NCBI GenBank assembly: GCA_037157565.1
Contig: JAZHRO010000055.1
Coordinates: forward strand, 39,401,001 to 39,465,000
Source: Thalassia testudinum
Taxonomy: Eukaryota > Streptophyta > Magnoliopsida > Alismatales > Hydrocharitaceae
Length of the DNA: 64,000 bases
Reading direction: 5' to 3'
A model generated the notes under the pieces. The model ran no database searches. It was not told the origin of the DNA and was given only the letters and a program-made list of their open reading frames with translations. Position 1 is the stretch's first letter; every line of letters starts with the position of its first letter. A program made the translations under genes and the position numbers. Below are positions 1 through 13,667 of the stretch, in pieces.

Positions 1-2081
1 GGAAAAGATAAAGGAGAACAAAGAATGCTTAAGGAGAATTGAAAGAAGAAGAGGAGAAGAATAAGAGGAAAAAGAGAGTGAAACAGGGTAAAGGAAAAGA
101 GAGGGAATGAGAGAGAGAGCAACGACAGAGAAGAAAGGAAATAACAAAGAAGAAGAAAAGGGCTGAAGAAAGAATGAAGGAAAGAATTAGAAAGAAGAGG
201 GATCAAACTTCTTGCATGTTCAGACATCCGATACTACTATCAGACGTCTGATTTTCTTTAATATTGCATTTTCATGTTCTTTTATTGTTATTTTGAGCTC
301 TCAACATTGTAAAAGGCAAATATACTTCTTGTATATCATTTTCTTGTCTTAATCTCTTGTAATTAAAAGTAATTGATGTAATAGACATGTTTACTTGATT
401 TTTAATGACAAATCACATGTGTAAATATGTTCTTTCTTAATGGAATGTTGCATGCTTTTATTTGAACATCTCTTATGCAAGATTCATGTACTTAAAAGTA
501 TTTTAATTATAACCTAATTAATTGATTGATTCTTAATTATGCTTAGGAATTAATGGTGAATTAAGCTTACTATTATGCCTCCTAGTGAATGACTTGGACT
601 CAACCAGTTAAAAAGAATTTAAAATCTAAAATGTTAGGTTAACTTGACCCTATGCTACACAACCAATATTAATTCGAGTTAACCTAAGTTACTTTCTTAT
701 GCAATCAATTAAGCATAAATAACTTAATTAACTGTGCTGAGGATTTGACCCACCAGCAGGCAAATGATTCGAAAAAGGGATTATATGAAAAAGAAAAAGA
801 AGGGTTGAGAGTTTCTTCAACCCTTTAGCCTTCTTTGATAATGCTGCTGTTAGTGAATCTTTGATGGAAGATTTTGGATCCTGACAATGCGGTCAGAGCA
901 ATTATTGACATGGAGGCTCTTTTCACTGTGATTTATGATTAAAACTATTGTACTCACATATAAGGACCCTTTAGTATTAATTCCTTAATATTGACATGTT
1001 AGGAAATAGTAACAACATTTAGATGTAATAACTTGTTTCCTTCCATAAACTCTTCCTTAAGCTTAGAATGCTTCTATCCCTAAATCAAAATAATTATTAT
1101 GCATGCTTGGAAATATACCCTATATTGTCTAATCCAAATCATGAGCTAGATTGCCCTTATTTTGAAACAAAGCTTGTGAAAACTGCTCCTTAGTGTTCTC
1201 ATCCAAATCCTATATTATCTTCATGAACATAATATTTTTCATCTTAAGTTTAGGTTAAATGATGTTTTAGCTTCCACAAAAACATAGTTTTATACCTATT
1301 CAAGGTTAAGAAAAAGAAACTCATAGAACGAAACAAATACAAAAGCAGAGTTCCTATACACATCCGTACATCGCTAGACATACAAATCTGGTACTTACTA
1401 GAAGATGAATGGCAACCGGCAACTTAATCTACTCCATGCAAAATCCTCATCATGAGAGATCCACCTCCAATCATATGCCACTACATTCAAGACCATAAAT
1501 CATATTAAGAAATAAGTTAAGCATCTAATTCTAACCCTCAATCAATCACATAAAAGTTAAAGTTAACCGTATAACCTAAACCTAAATTAAGCTTGCGAGT
1601 GACTAAGAGAGGTCGACTACAATTGAGAGTTGGAATAAGAGATATTGAGCATAGATCTAAGCTTAGGTTTGATCTGCATGTTTGATTGAAGAACTTACAC
1701 CTGTATAAGTCCTAAGTATTATACACAGATTGATGCTTTATTATAAAAAGAAATAAGACAAGCATTTAAGAAGATGCATAAGTTAGCCATTTTCAATTAA
1801 TTTTTTTAAAAAGATTAGCATTTTCAACTAATAATAATCACTTACATAACAAGGACTTCAAACTCAAGTAAGAAAAACATTGTTGTTTTGCATACTTGGT
1901 TAGCCTAGCTAACAGATTTTGCAGGCTTGCTATATGTTTGAACCAGCCCAAAAAAGAGCACCTAATTGCCCCTTATTGTTCTTCTTCCCTACATCATCGA
2001 AGTCTAAATCCTTGGACCATTTACCTCTTCCTAAATCCTTAGCTGAATTATCCTCTACATCCCAACTCTTGCTAACTTGTG
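1..2081. other. AT-rich non-coding spacer
   Basis: No gene is supported here. The first 200 bases are purine-rich on the plus strand. At about 216-252 lie two copies of the AGACRTCYG motif that recurs in LTRs elsewhere in the window, so this end may be an old LTR fragment. A short open stretch at 813-884 could be a stray exon (it contains FFNPLAFFDNAAV and ends in a stop), but it has no continuation. The rest is low-complexity AT-rich DNA. Confidence 0.6.
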
Positions 2082-2100
2082 CAAAGAAAGTATTACATTC
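2082..2100. repeat. LINE-A target-site duplication, left copy
   Basis: The 19-mer CAAAGAAAGTATTACATTC sits directly next to the T-run that is the LINE-A poly-A tail read on the plus strand. It recurs with one mismatch at 8519-8537, at the other end of the element. Confidence 0.9.
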
Positions 2101-2260
2101 TATTTTTTTTTTTTTTACAAAATACGAGAGCCAATATTATTCATCTCCCACTCCCTGGAGGCCAAAAAAGGGGAGGCAAGGGGACCAGACCAAAACCTAC
2201 CCCATAAAAGAAAGAGACGACCACGACTCGTGGCCTAGTACAACATGCAAAATAGAAAGA

Positions 2261-5200
2261 CTACAAGGACAAAATATAAGGCATTTGGATTCTATCCAAC
2301 TTGATAAGCCTTGCAATCTTGGTAGGAAACTGATCCAGCCGAGTGAAGCATTTCCAAACATTATCCCCTAGGTTCGCAATCTTTAAAGCCACATCATTGA
2401 CAAGCGGATGAACATAAGAGACAATGAATTTTGGTAGAAAGCGCACGGAGGGAAGCAAAGTGCCTTTGAGCCTACCAAGCAAGAGGGAGCATTCCGAACC
2501 ACCAGTAATAGAGTAACACAGAGTCCACTTCCACCTAAAAAGAGTCATGAGAGATGAAAGAAAAAGCATGGATGATAGCTTAAATGAGGACAGTCTCCAA
2601 ATAAACAGTAGAAAGTTTAGCAGAAGCAACCATGATAAAGTTCCCAAGATTATCCCAAATAATCCAACCCGAAAAATAGTGGTCCCCAACCTTAGAGGAA
2701 GTGACATTAATTTTAAGCCCCATAGAGGGACGAACCCAACTAAGAATGAGGCGAGGGGATCTAGAAGATTTTAATCAGTCAGCCATTTGAAGATTTCTCC
2801 AATTTTTATTGAGGAAAAGTTGAAGGTTGGCTAATTTGAATCCATCATTCTTGACCTTATTACGAACCCACCAAACATTGTACCAAATGAAGCAAATCAA
2901 ACCTTTAATAATCTTCATATGAGGAGATTGAGAGGAATTTGAGATGATGTCAAAGAAGAGAGGAGGATTAATGAATCATTGGTAGTTTTTCTTAAAAGCC
3001 CAATCAGAAATATTATGAACCAAGTGACTATCAGAGAAAAGATGGAGAGTCTCAGGAGTAGGGTTGGAAGGACAACAATGACATTTAGAGACCAGAGGGA
3101 TTCCTAATTTCATAAAATTGTCATCCATAGGAAGTTTGAGCTTGAGAAGTTTCCAAACACACAAAGAGATCCTAAGGGGAAGCTTGAGATTCCAAATTAT
3201 CTTTATGAAAGGGTTCCTGGGAGAGTCTTTGAATATCAAATGATAAGCAGAAGACAGAGAAGATGCCAGAAGCAGCAGGGATCCAGGTCGGGAGGTCCTT
3301 CTGAGAATCAAGGGAGATGTTGGAAATCTCATCAAGAATGTTGGGAGGTATGACAGAAGCAAAGGGGGAATTAGGAAGCATGGCAAGAGCCCTTTGGACC
3401 GAAATGGGGGGGGGAATAGAGCCATCAGGAAAGAAAGTATGAAGGAGAGAATCACTGATCCATAGGTCATACCAAAAATTAACAGTGCCTTCATGGATCT
3501 CCTAACGAATAAAAGGCTTCATATCCCTATAACCTTGCAGCAACCGGCGGGAGCAATGAGGGAGAGAAGACTCCGAGTTTCTTAACAAATCCCTCATAAA
3601 GCGATGAAAGAAAGAGTCCCCAAAGAAAATGTTCCAAGCTCTCTTCATTCTCAAGGCCTTAATAAAAAGTCTCAAATCATGAATACCCAGACCACCATAC
3701 TCAAGGGGGTGAATGATGGGCTCAAAGCAATCGAATGATGGTGGGACTTATTCTCAAGATAACCCAAAAAAAAATCAGTAAAGAGAGCTTAAAGTTTACG
3801 AATGATGGTATTGGGGACATCGATAACAGATAAAGTATGAATAGGAGTGAAAGTTAAGACATGTTTGATGAGGAGCAATCTCGTAGCAAAAGATAGGAGA
3901 TGGGCCTTTCAACCTGCAAGCTTGGATCTGATCTTGCCAATGATAGGATAAAAATAAGAAACCTTAGCTCAACCAGAGAATATAGGACAACCCAGATAAG
4001 TGAAAGGGGAGGAACCCAACCTAAAGCACAAGATAGAAAGGAAGTGATCCTTGTGGGAAGAGGGGAAGTGACGACCCACAAAGCAGTAGCTCTTGGTGAG
4101 ACTAATAGTTTGACCCATAGAAATCTCAAAATCCTTGATAAAGGAGGCTAAATTACGAATGGAAGAGAGGTTTCCATTTACGAAGATGATGATATCATCC
4201 GCATAAAGAAGGGCTAAAGAAGGGTCAACACCTCTTTTCACCAAGAAAGGTTGGATTTTACCATGGAAGGCCAGCTCCTTAATACGAAAGGTTCCATGAA
4301 GATATCAAAGAGAAAAGGAGAGATTGGATCTCCTTGTCTCAAACCACAAGAGATAGAAAAAAATTCGAAGAGTACCCATCCATCAGAACAGAAGAGCCCT
4401 CATGTTGCAGAAAAGCTTTGATGAGGGAGATGTTGTCAGAGGAGAAACTAAAGCACCAAAGAATCTTGTAAAGGACCTCCCAATCCACTCTGTCAAAGGC
4501 TTTTTCAAGGTCAAGCTGAACAATAACATTAGAACCAAAGACCTTACGATCAACACGTTGGGCTAATTTGAAGGTAGTAGCAATGTGATCGAAGATAGGT
4601 CTACCCTTGATAAAACCAATCTACTCGGGGGAGATGATTTTAGGGAGGAGGGTGCAAAGGCGATTAGCAACAATACCTGACGCAATCTTATAGAGAACAT
4701 TACATAGGCTTATGGAACGATGATCAGAAAGGCCAGAAGCCAAGGGTTTCTTGGGAACCAAAGAGATTAATGTATTGCTAAAGGCTCTGGGGGCAAATTT
4801 AGTAGCAAAAAAGTGGGTGATAGCTTCAACAACATCGGGTTTAACCAAGTCCCAAAAGGTAGAGAGGAATTCAACGTTAAAACCATCAGGGCCGAAGACT
4901 TGTTAAAAGGCATATTTGAGAGGGAGTTAAAAATTTTAGATTCAGTAGGGATACGATTTAACTCAGTATAATCATCATTAGAGAGAATGGGAGGAATTGT
5001 GTCAATAAAGGAATTAACATCGATATCTCGATGAGACGAGAGCAGATTATTAAAGAAGTCAATAGAGAGAGTAGCAGCTTTATCCCAAGACCTTTCACCA
5101 ATGGTAGAAGTAAGCGAGGTTCTAGCACGTTTAGCAAAATGCTTTTTAATAGTAGTGAAGAAAAATTTGTTGCAACTTCGCCTTTATGAAGCCAATTAAT

Positions 5201-6237
5201 TTTAGTTTTTTGAAGTAAAAAATCATTGAGCTTACCAAGGGCATCATCAAGGAGAATAAAGGTATCATTGAGCTCAGCAACGGTGTTATCATCCCAATGT
5301 TGGGATAATTTGGCATCCAAGTTTTCATAGCGAGATTCAAGATCTTCGACCATCTTGTGAATATTACCAAAAGTCGATCGGTTTCAAGATGTGAGACTCT
5401 ATTTCAAAATGTGAAGCTTAGAATAGATTTTGGAAATAGGATAAGAATTAGGGATAGTAAGAGTGTGCAAAATTTCAGCCACCAAGCCCCGAAGCCTCTC
5501 ATCCCTCAACCACATATTCTCAAACCTATAAGGTTTAGGATGGTCCAATGTAGGAGCAGCAAGACAAAAGAGCAAAGGCGCATGGTTGGAATTGTGACGA
5601 GAAAGATAACAACCAAGAGGTGCAAGGGCCATGGCCTCGGGATTAAGGAGAACACGATCTAACTTCTGGTATATCCTAGAAGAGCCTTGCCTACCATTAC
5701 ACCACGACAATTGGTTACCACCTAAGGGAAAGTCAATAAGGGCTGAGCCATTGATAACCATTGAAAGGGAAGAGCCTGGGAACTACAGAAATGGTGGTCA
5801 CCTCTCTTCTCAGAAGGTGAAAGGATATTATTAAATTCCCCACCAAAAACCCAAGGGAAGGAAGGGCGCGAGGCAAATTTCGAGGAAAGATGATTCCAAA
5901 CATTGAGCCTAGTATCGAAGTCATAAGAAACATAGACAGCAGAGATGTTAAACACACAACCAAGCTGCCTACATTCCACCATCAAGGCTTGGGAGTAAGA
6001 GTTTAAAGTGGAAAGAGAGACCAGGTCTTTCCAGAGGCACTAGATGTTGGGACATTCAGGGTAGGCTAAAGAATGATCAAAGTGGATTTCTTGCATGATT
6101 CTAGAGATTACAAGAGAGTTAGCAAAAGGCTCCAACAGAAAGATAGGCTAAAGATGATTGGAAGAAATCATAGATTTGAGCCGATTTAGGGTAGGAATAT
6201 TAATGATACCCCTACAGTTCCAGAAAAAACAATTCAT
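2261..6237 (-). pseudogene. LINE-A ORF2: endonuclease / reverse transcriptase / RNase H (broken)
   Basis: ORF2 of plant L1-type elements encodes an endonuclease that nicks the target and a reverse transcriptase that copies the RNA at the nick. The start codon at 6237 is followed by MNCFFWNCRGI, the usual first strand of the endonuclease. A GEFNNIL segment near 5840 and an HNSNHAPLLF segment near 5590 match endonuclease motifs. The reverse transcriptase spans roughly 3900-4850 and keeps the catalytic YADD at 4194-4205. The 3' part reads like a zinc-binding (zf-RVT) region followed by the start of an RNase H domain (a WVRPSMGLKIN segment near 2720). The frame is broken many times; the final stop is at 2261-2263. 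The start overlaps the ORF1 stop as ATGA. Confidence 0.88.
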
Positions 6238-8072
6238 TGGAAAATAGAGTGAGTTTGAGATTTTGATTGACTTCTGGTAACCCTAGTCGTATCCATCGAT
6301 GAATGACCTCCACGAACTCCTCTATGCCTAGACGGAGAGTGTGCCACATTTGCCAAATCACAATGGATAAAGGAGTTAGGAACAAGTATGTCCGAACTAT
6401 CAAGAGATCACATTGCAGAAGTAAAACTACTGTTACCATCATTGCTTAGTTTCCCAATCCCACCCTCCTGTAAGATTTTCGAAAGTAGAGGAGGGTCAGG
6501 GTTTGGAGGAGGGGTGGGACGAGGAAGATAAATGCCCCAAGTAAGCTCACCATTGAGATTATTACCAACCAAATAGTTGCCATCAAAACTATGAAGCTTA
6601 AAAGGTTTTTGAAAATCACATTGATAAATAGTTTACGAAGCAGCAGAACCATCCAGATTCTTCAAATCATTGAAATCATGAGAATGAAAAGTGTTTGAGG
6701 AATCGTTGGAACGATAAAAATCATCAGAGAATATCAATTTTGATGGGCCCTTTTTAATTTAAATTTTATCAAAAGAAGCATTAGTCAAGTTAAGCGGAAA
6801 ATTGACAGTAGTGCAAGCATTCTCATTAGAAGGGAAATCAACATCAGAAATAGACTGATCAGGAGAAACCTCAGCATGCAAACCATCATCAACCATAGGA
6901 AGATTGGAGGATGAACCTCCAAGACTTTGTTCCCCATACCTGGAAGATGTTTGTTGGTTCGACATTGACGACGACAGCGCAGCTTGATCTTCTTCAAAGG
7001 CTTGTTTGGCGAAGGAGGAGAATGGGGATGAGAAGACTGAGAACCCCCCAGAGAAGAAGGATTATTACAAACCAGAGTTTCAATACAAACACCCTTGCCC
7101 AGCTCCTCTACTGGAAGCTGAGTTGGATAAGAGGGGTTCTGAGGAGGATTGTCTTCCAGATCAGGCTACGGGCGCTCCACACCAAGATCGGAAGGGGAGT
7201 CATCTCCAGAAGGATGAGAACGATCAACCTGAGAAGGGATCTGAGAAGCATTAGGAGCCATACCCCCCTCAATAGGAGGGTTTTCAAACAGATTATGAGT
7301 CGAACATCGCTACAACAAATGGCCAAAAAGACAACAGCGGGAGCAAAAGAGAGGAAGCCTCTCATAAACAATCTGTTGCTCAACCTTGATGTCCCCATTC
7401 TGAATGTAAATGAAATCCGGATGAGATGAAAGCATATCAATCTCCACACAAACATGCGGATAACCTGGTCAAAAACCATGGACAGTGCGTGGATCGACAA
7501 AGATCAGGTTACCAATTTGATAAGCCAGAGATAACAGAGTGTTGGGATGAAGGAGATGAAGGTTCAGACCCGGAAAGCCCACCTACATCGGCGCAGAAGA
7601 CACTAAGGAGTCAGTACGAAAAGCAAGGCTCCATTTGATGAACTAAATGCGCACATGCTCTAAAACCACCAAATCCACGGCATAAATCTTGCAGAAATCC
7701 AAATAAGAAGGGGCACAAATCAACTGGTGACGAAGATCAAGAGAGATGATCGAAAAAAGGGGAAGAAATCTTGAGCTTACTGGAGAGGAAGTCCCTCATG
7801 GCCTAAAAAGAGGGCTTAGGACCCTAAGAATGGGCCACCAAAGTAAAGGAGAAATCAGAGCCTAGGCCAGAGTCCTTCGTCGAGAAGGAAGTGCAAGTGA
7901 CACCATCCAAGACAATCAATTTACGAACAGACAACGAAAGCTCCGTAAAATGCACCACAGAGGAGGGATTCTAACTAGAAACTATCAAAGTGAAGGAAGG
8001 CTTCGAAGAAGGATTTGGGCCAAGAACCTTCGGAGGAGAAGAGGGTTCCTCATCAGCATGAGATGAAGCCAT
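6234..8072 (-). pseudogene. LINE-A ORF1: nucleic-acid-binding gag-like protein (broken)
   Basis: ORF1 supplies the RNA-binding protein of the LINE particle. The first ATG, at 8072, opens MASSHADEEPSSPPK. Near 7300 a segment reads YERLPLFCSRCCLFGH, the plant LINE ORF1 zinc-knuckle region. The upstream region fits the DUF4283 fold usual in these proteins. The span from the ATG to the TGA at 6234-6236 is exactly 613 codons, so the net frame is intact, but several in-frame stops occur (for example near 7970). The stop overlaps the ORF2 start (ATGA). LINE-B carries a homologous ORF1 at 20759-22640. Confidence 0.82.
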
Positions 8073-8518
8073 CGCAAACCCTAAAACCCGAAATGCCACA
8101 AGAAGCCGAAATGCTACAAATTGCAAAAGCTCGCCAAAGAACAAACTAAAAGGAAAGCAAGATTAGAGGCAAACAACTCGAAAAACTCAGGCCAAACCAC
8201 CAAAAAGAATGAACACAGCATCAAACAACAGGAAAAAAAAACAACAAAAAAGAAAGGAGGTCACTATCCCCTTCCATTGCAAGGCCCAAAGAAGACCTAC
8301 AAAGGCGAAGGCCTACCTGCCTCCCCCCAAAAGCAGAGGAGGGAAGTAGGGTTTTGCCAGAACGAGAGGAGTGGGAGGCGAGGAAGCAAAGGAAAGGGAA
8401 AAGGGAGAGAAGCAGGGAGGGGAAGGGCGCTCCAGGAGAGAAAAAGAGGAGAGGAGGGAGGGGCACTCTCTCTCCTCAGCTCACACTTTCTATCATTGGT
8501 TACCTCCTTACACATAAC

Positions 8519-8537
8519 CAAAGAAAGTATTACGTTC
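8519..8537. repeat. LINE-A target-site duplication, right copy
   Basis: CAAAGAAAGTATTACGTTC matches the left copy at 2082-2100 in 18 of 19 positions and marks the 5' end of the LINE. Confidence 0.9.
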
Positions 8538-11398
8538 ATTAATGAGATAGGAGATGGGCAAAGAAAGGAATCCTCTCAAGAAAAAAAAAATAGTAGAGTA
8601 GCAAAGACATTTTCCATATCAAGTGAGGTCACATATGTATTCCATGTTATTCTAGTACTTAACCTCTTAAGAAAAAGCATATTGGCCTTTCAATAGACAA
8701 ATAGAACATTCAAATCAAGGAACATAACATGGTCTTGAAATGCAAAATCACATGAGGAAATACATAGACAGGAAACTAAATTACTTGGAAAATGTCTTTG
8801 GATAGCACTATACTATGATCAGCTTATTAGCAAGACAAATGACTTTTTTAAATAAAGAATACAAATAACTAAATTTATGACCACCTAAGATCTATCTTCT
8901 AGCTATACCTAATGATCCTAATTGTACTAACAAGGATTTGTTGAATAGCATGAACCATGCTTAAAATAGCTATTACAATTATCCTTGGTTTATAAAGTGG
9001 TAGTATACAACATGATTTCATATACTATATCTTTTAAAAGGGGGGAAAGGATGGCTATCCCTTATACATAAATTCCTATAATGCCATTTATAGGGATGGC
9101 TATAAAAGGGGGGAAAGGATGGCTATAAATTGCCCCCTTTTACTGGGTCAGTAGCCATAAATTCCTATAATGCCATTTATCATGCCAATCTATACAAGGA
9201 TCATGTACCTAGTCTACTGGGAAATTACAATGTCATATAAAAATGGCAATGATAGTACATTGGGAATATGATTAGATAACATAAAATTAATGTTATAAAA
9301 AGGTAAAGTATGCCTTCTTAAAAGATAAAAATACCCCAATGGGATGGATGGAAAAGCAGCACAGACAATTTAGAATTATGATGCTTACGATTCAAATTTA
9401 ATTAGTAACTAGACTTATAGACAAGAAACCATTGCTCAATTTAGAAATGATAATAATACAAGCAGATAGGTTTTCACCCTTGACTTCAATGTATTTGGTC
9501 AAGATTTTGGGGTTCCATTGAGGGTAAAAGGGGATTAGAAATGTTGTAAGCTATGCTTGTGGGAATGATATTAATACTTAGTACCCTTCATTATTATAAG
9601 AAGTGTTCATTAGGGAACAAGGTTGTAAGCTATGCTTGGATAGATTATGCATCATAAAGTAGGGGATTAGAAAGGTGACAAGACTCTTGCTAGATTCCCC
9701 ATGGGTATATTTGGCTTTTTGAAGTTGTGCTATTGTTGTTTTCATATATTTTATTTTTTGTTCTGATCAGTCATAAATTTGAAAATCAACTTCTCTTGTT
9801 GGACTATATAGCATACTAATGAACACAACATTGACGACAACAATAATAACAAAAAGAATCCCATGAACGATATGAACAAAAACAATGAAAAGAATATCAA
9901 TTCAAAAATGATGAAAACAAGATCACATTTACCCATAGAAATCAAAAAGGAGAAAGGTGATCGAGAAGACGTAGGAAAAAACTAACATACAAAGAGACAA
10001 AAAGCAGTTAGATACAAGCAGACTAATGAATCTCATTTCACATTCACAACAAAATAGGTCCGTTGGACTTTTAAAATAGGTACTAGACTTTTAACAAAAA
10101 GAAAAAATATGATGAATTAAAAAGTTTGATTATTGGTTAGTGTTTCAGCAAAGCGTGAGTTTTTAGTTTAGTTTTCAACTCAATAGCTACAAATCACAAA
10201 GAAACCAAACAAAACTGAATATTATCCTATACAAAGTGTTTATAAACCATAACTCTAAAAATTTATCAAACTAATAGTTTACCAAAATGTAGACGACAAC
10301 CAACACCCATCTTTTAGCGAACTACAATTTAGTGAGAACTGATCTAAAATTCAGATCTAAAATTGAAGTTCTATCAACATCAAGAAATTCAGTGAGAATT
10401 GATCCACATGCAGTTGAATAGATTCAGTGTGGACAATTTAACATCATATCTGATAATCATTATATCAGATCAGATATGATAAATTGGAATTCCATCCATA
10501 TCAGCAACCAAAAAAAGAAAAAGAATGGAACTCCACTCAATCTCAGCCAGGAAACCTCATCAAAATCTAAACTTTCAAAAAACCATGAATCCCAAAGCCC
10601 AAAACCCTAGTGTTAATCCACATCAGCAATAAAAAAGAAAGAATTCTACCCAATCTTAGTATCAACAATAACAACAAAATCCTACATTTATCATTAATGC
10701 ATTTTATTGAAATAGAGGTGTAAGTATGGTCACGCGTTAATTACCTTACAATTAGTTGAACATGTAGGTACTAATGTTGAAAGTATTAAACCGATGAGTC
10801 TTTTGGTCACAGGTAGAATGAGCTGAAAATTTTCTATTGTACAATTGATTCAAATATAAACACATTTAATCTGCCTGCAAAAAGGCAAGCATCTCTTGGA
10901 GAAATGCAACCTTAAATCATCAGCAAACTGACTTGCACCATAAGCTGGAAGAAAGAAGAAAGAAAAACATGATGGCCTCTCTATGATGAGAACCATTTAG
11001 GCTTATGATAAAGAAGGATAACTCTTTCAAATATAAAAATGATAAAGTACAAACCACTCTAGAAATAATGATATCAGGATTAGGACAACTGCACATCTGG
11101 AACCTTGTTCTAGTTTGAATATCTACAAAAAATTACCTTATATAAGATGATACTTTGCCTACAATGTGTTATAAGGATTAGCTGCCATATGAAGTAACAA
11201 TCTACTGCCTTCCCAAATGAAAATAATTTTTGTAACTAAAAAATTGTTAATATATTCTTGAATGAAGAACCCTTTGAACAATGCAACACCAACAAGACCT
11301 GCTATTTTTAGCTAGCCTCAACATCTATTAGATTGCACCCTGCTAAAGTCATTTGCAAACAAAACTAAGAATCACATAAGCCAAATATCAACTTGGTT
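8538..11398. other. AT-rich spacer, no gene seen
   Basis: About 2.9 kb of AT-rich DNA without convincing coding potential on either strand. The only structure noted is the interleaved duplication at 9036-9180. The small open stretches, such as the one at 9751-9945 minus, are hydrophobic translations of T-rich DNA. Confidence 0.6.
9036..9180. repeat. Interleaved short duplications
   Basis: A 23-base block beginning AAAAGGGGGGAAAGGATG occurs at 9036-9058 and 9104-9126. A 25-base block beginning CATAAATTCCTATAATG occurs at 9067-9091 and 9156-9180. The order A-B-A-B suggests a local tandem duplication of about 70-90 bases with later small indels. Confidence 0.7.
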
Positions 11399-11415
11399 CA
11401 AGCTCGAAGTAACTT
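11399..11415. repeat. LINE-B target-site duplication, left copy
   Basis: CAAGCTCGAAGTAACTT is found here next to a T-run and again, identical, at 25717-25733. The last two T bases cannot be told apart from the poly-A tail. Confidence 0.92.
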
Positions 11416-13667
11416 TTTTTTTTTTTTTAAAAAAATGAGTAATTTTATTCATTACCTGCTCCTAGGAGGCAAGAAAGAAGGGGGCAGGGGGACTAGACCA
11501 AAACCTGCCCCTTACATAGAAAAGAGGACCACGACTCGTGGCCTTGTACAATAAGCAAAAGAAAGTAGAGGGTTTACAAGGGGACAATATAAAGCATTTG
11601 AATGCGATCCAACTTGATAATGCCTACAATATTGAGAGGGAGCTGATCTAAGCAGTAGAAACATCGCTAGTTGCCATCTCCAAGGTCTACAATCCTGGAA
11701 GTAGGCTCATTGACAAGTGGATGGACGTAGGAGGAGTGGATCCTGGAGGAGCGCTCATGAAGAGAAATGAAGAACTTTGTAATCTATCATGAAACTTGAA
11801 GCTTACCAGACCACCAGTAGTAAAGCAAAATCGAATCCATTTCCACCTGAAAAGATTCATAGAAAAGCAGGAGATAGCATGCATATGGTTCTAATGATAG
11901 CAGCCTCAGAGGAGACACCAGCAAGACTAATAGCCACAGCCATAATGAATTCCCCAAAGAGTTCCTAACAATCTAGCCATAAACGCAACGATCCCCCACC
12001 ATAAAAGTAGCAGCATTGATTTTAAGGCCCTGAGAAGGGCGAACCCAACTAAGGGAGAGGTAGGAGGGGTGAGAGGACTTAAGCCAATTTGCCATTTGAA
12101 GGTTCCTCCAATGTTTATCAAGTAAAAGGTGGTGCTTGGTAGGATTGAAACCATCATGTTTCGTAGAGTTGCAAATCCATCAAACATTATGCCAGATGAA
12201 TCAAATCAAACCCTGAACAAACTTGAGTCGGCGAGAATAGGAAGGGTTTGAGATGATGTCGAGAAAGAGGGAAGGGTCTTTGAAACCCAGGTAATTCTAG
12301 TTAAAGGTCCAGGTGGAGATATCACAAACCAGGTGACTATCCGAGAAAAGGTGAGGGAGAGTTTCAAGCACAGGATTAGTAGGGCAACAGAGACATTTGG
12401 AAGCAATGGGAATTTCTAATTTCATGATATTATCATCGGTGGGGAGACTGCCCTTAAGAAGCTTTCAAACAAAAAGAGAAATTCTAAGAGGTAACTTGAG
12501 ATTCCAAAGGGGCATAATAGAGGGGTCCTTGGGAAAGGAGCGGAGCATTAGTTGATAAGTCGAAGAGATAGAGAAGATTCCAGAAGTGGTCGAAGTCCAG
12601 ATCGACAAGTCCTTAAGAGAGCCTAATTGGAGGTTGGAAATCTCGACAATCATAATAGGAGGGATGGTAGAGCAAAAAGGAGCTCTAGAGAGCAAAGGGA
12701 AAGCTCTACAAATGGAGATCCGGGAGGGAGTAGAGTCTTCAGGAAAGAGAGAGTGGAGAGGTGAGTCACCAATCCATAAATCAAACCAGAAGTCAATGGA
12801 GCCTTCATGGACCTCCCAGCAAATGAAAGGATTCAACTCCTTATGAGCTTGGAGAAGTAGACAAGACCGAAGGGGGAGGGAGGACTCTGAGATGGAATTG
12901 CCAAGCAAAAGAACCCTTATAAAAGAGTGGTGGGGGGAGTCTCCAAGAAAGATATTCCAAGCTCTTTTCAATATCAAGGCCTTAATGAAAAGGTTTAAGT
13001 CAAGGATGCCAAGGCCACCAAAATCTAAGGGATGCGCAATAGAGTTCCAAGAAATCCAATGGTGGTGAGAGCTATGATCAGAGGAACCCTAGAAAAAGTC
13101 AGCAAAAAGAGCATGGAGTTTTCGAATAATAGACTTAGGAACCTTAATGGTGGAAAGCGTATGAATAGTAGTAGAGGTCAAGACATGCTTGATAAGGAGA
13201 AGTCTAGCAGCGGAGGAAAGGAGGTGGCCCTTCCAACTAGCAAGTTTGGATCTGACCTTGTCCACAATGGGATTGAAATAAGAAATCTTGGCCCTACCAG
13301 AAAAAATAGGACAGTTGGATAGGTAAAAGGGAAGGAGCCTAATTTAAAGCCCAAAATAGAAAGAATGCGGTCTCTACGAGAAGGTGGAAAATGCCGACCC
13401 ATAAAGCAGAAGCATTTAGGGAGACTGACAGATTGTCCCATAGAAGACTCAATATCTCTAATGAAGGAAGCTAGATTGCAGATGGAGGAAAGGTTACCAT
13501 TTGTAAAGATAATGATATCATCCGCATAAAGAAGGGCAAGGGGGGAGGTGACATCTCTTTTAACCGAGTAGGGATGAATTTTGCCGAAGTAGGCAAACTC
13601 CTTGATACCTTGAATAAACAGTTCCATAAAAATATCAAAGAGGAAAGGAGAGATAGGATCTCCTTGT

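Larger units (their letters stand above)
2101..8518 (-). mobile_element. LINE-A: full-length but decayed plant L1-type retrotransposon
   Basis: This is a non-LTR retrotransposon of about 6.4 kb on the minus strand. On the plus strand it starts with a T-run (about 2103-2116), the poly-A tail. A 19-bp duplication with one mismatch brackets it (2082-2100, 8519-8537), which fits target-primed reverse transcription. In transcript order it has a short GC-rich 5' UTR (8073-8518), ORF1 (6234-8072), ORF2 (2261-6237) and a 3' UTR of about 150 bases. Because the 5' UTR is kept, this was a full-length insertion. Both ORFs carry stops and frameshifts, so it is dead. A second copy of the same family is LINE-B (11416-25716): 3' ends, ORF junction and 5' UTR are visibly homologous. 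Confidence 0.92.

Noticed and set aside
8121..8696. 191-codon K/E-rich plus-strand frame
   Set aside because: It is antisense to the GC-rich 5' UTR of LINE-A and runs across the TSD; composition explains it.
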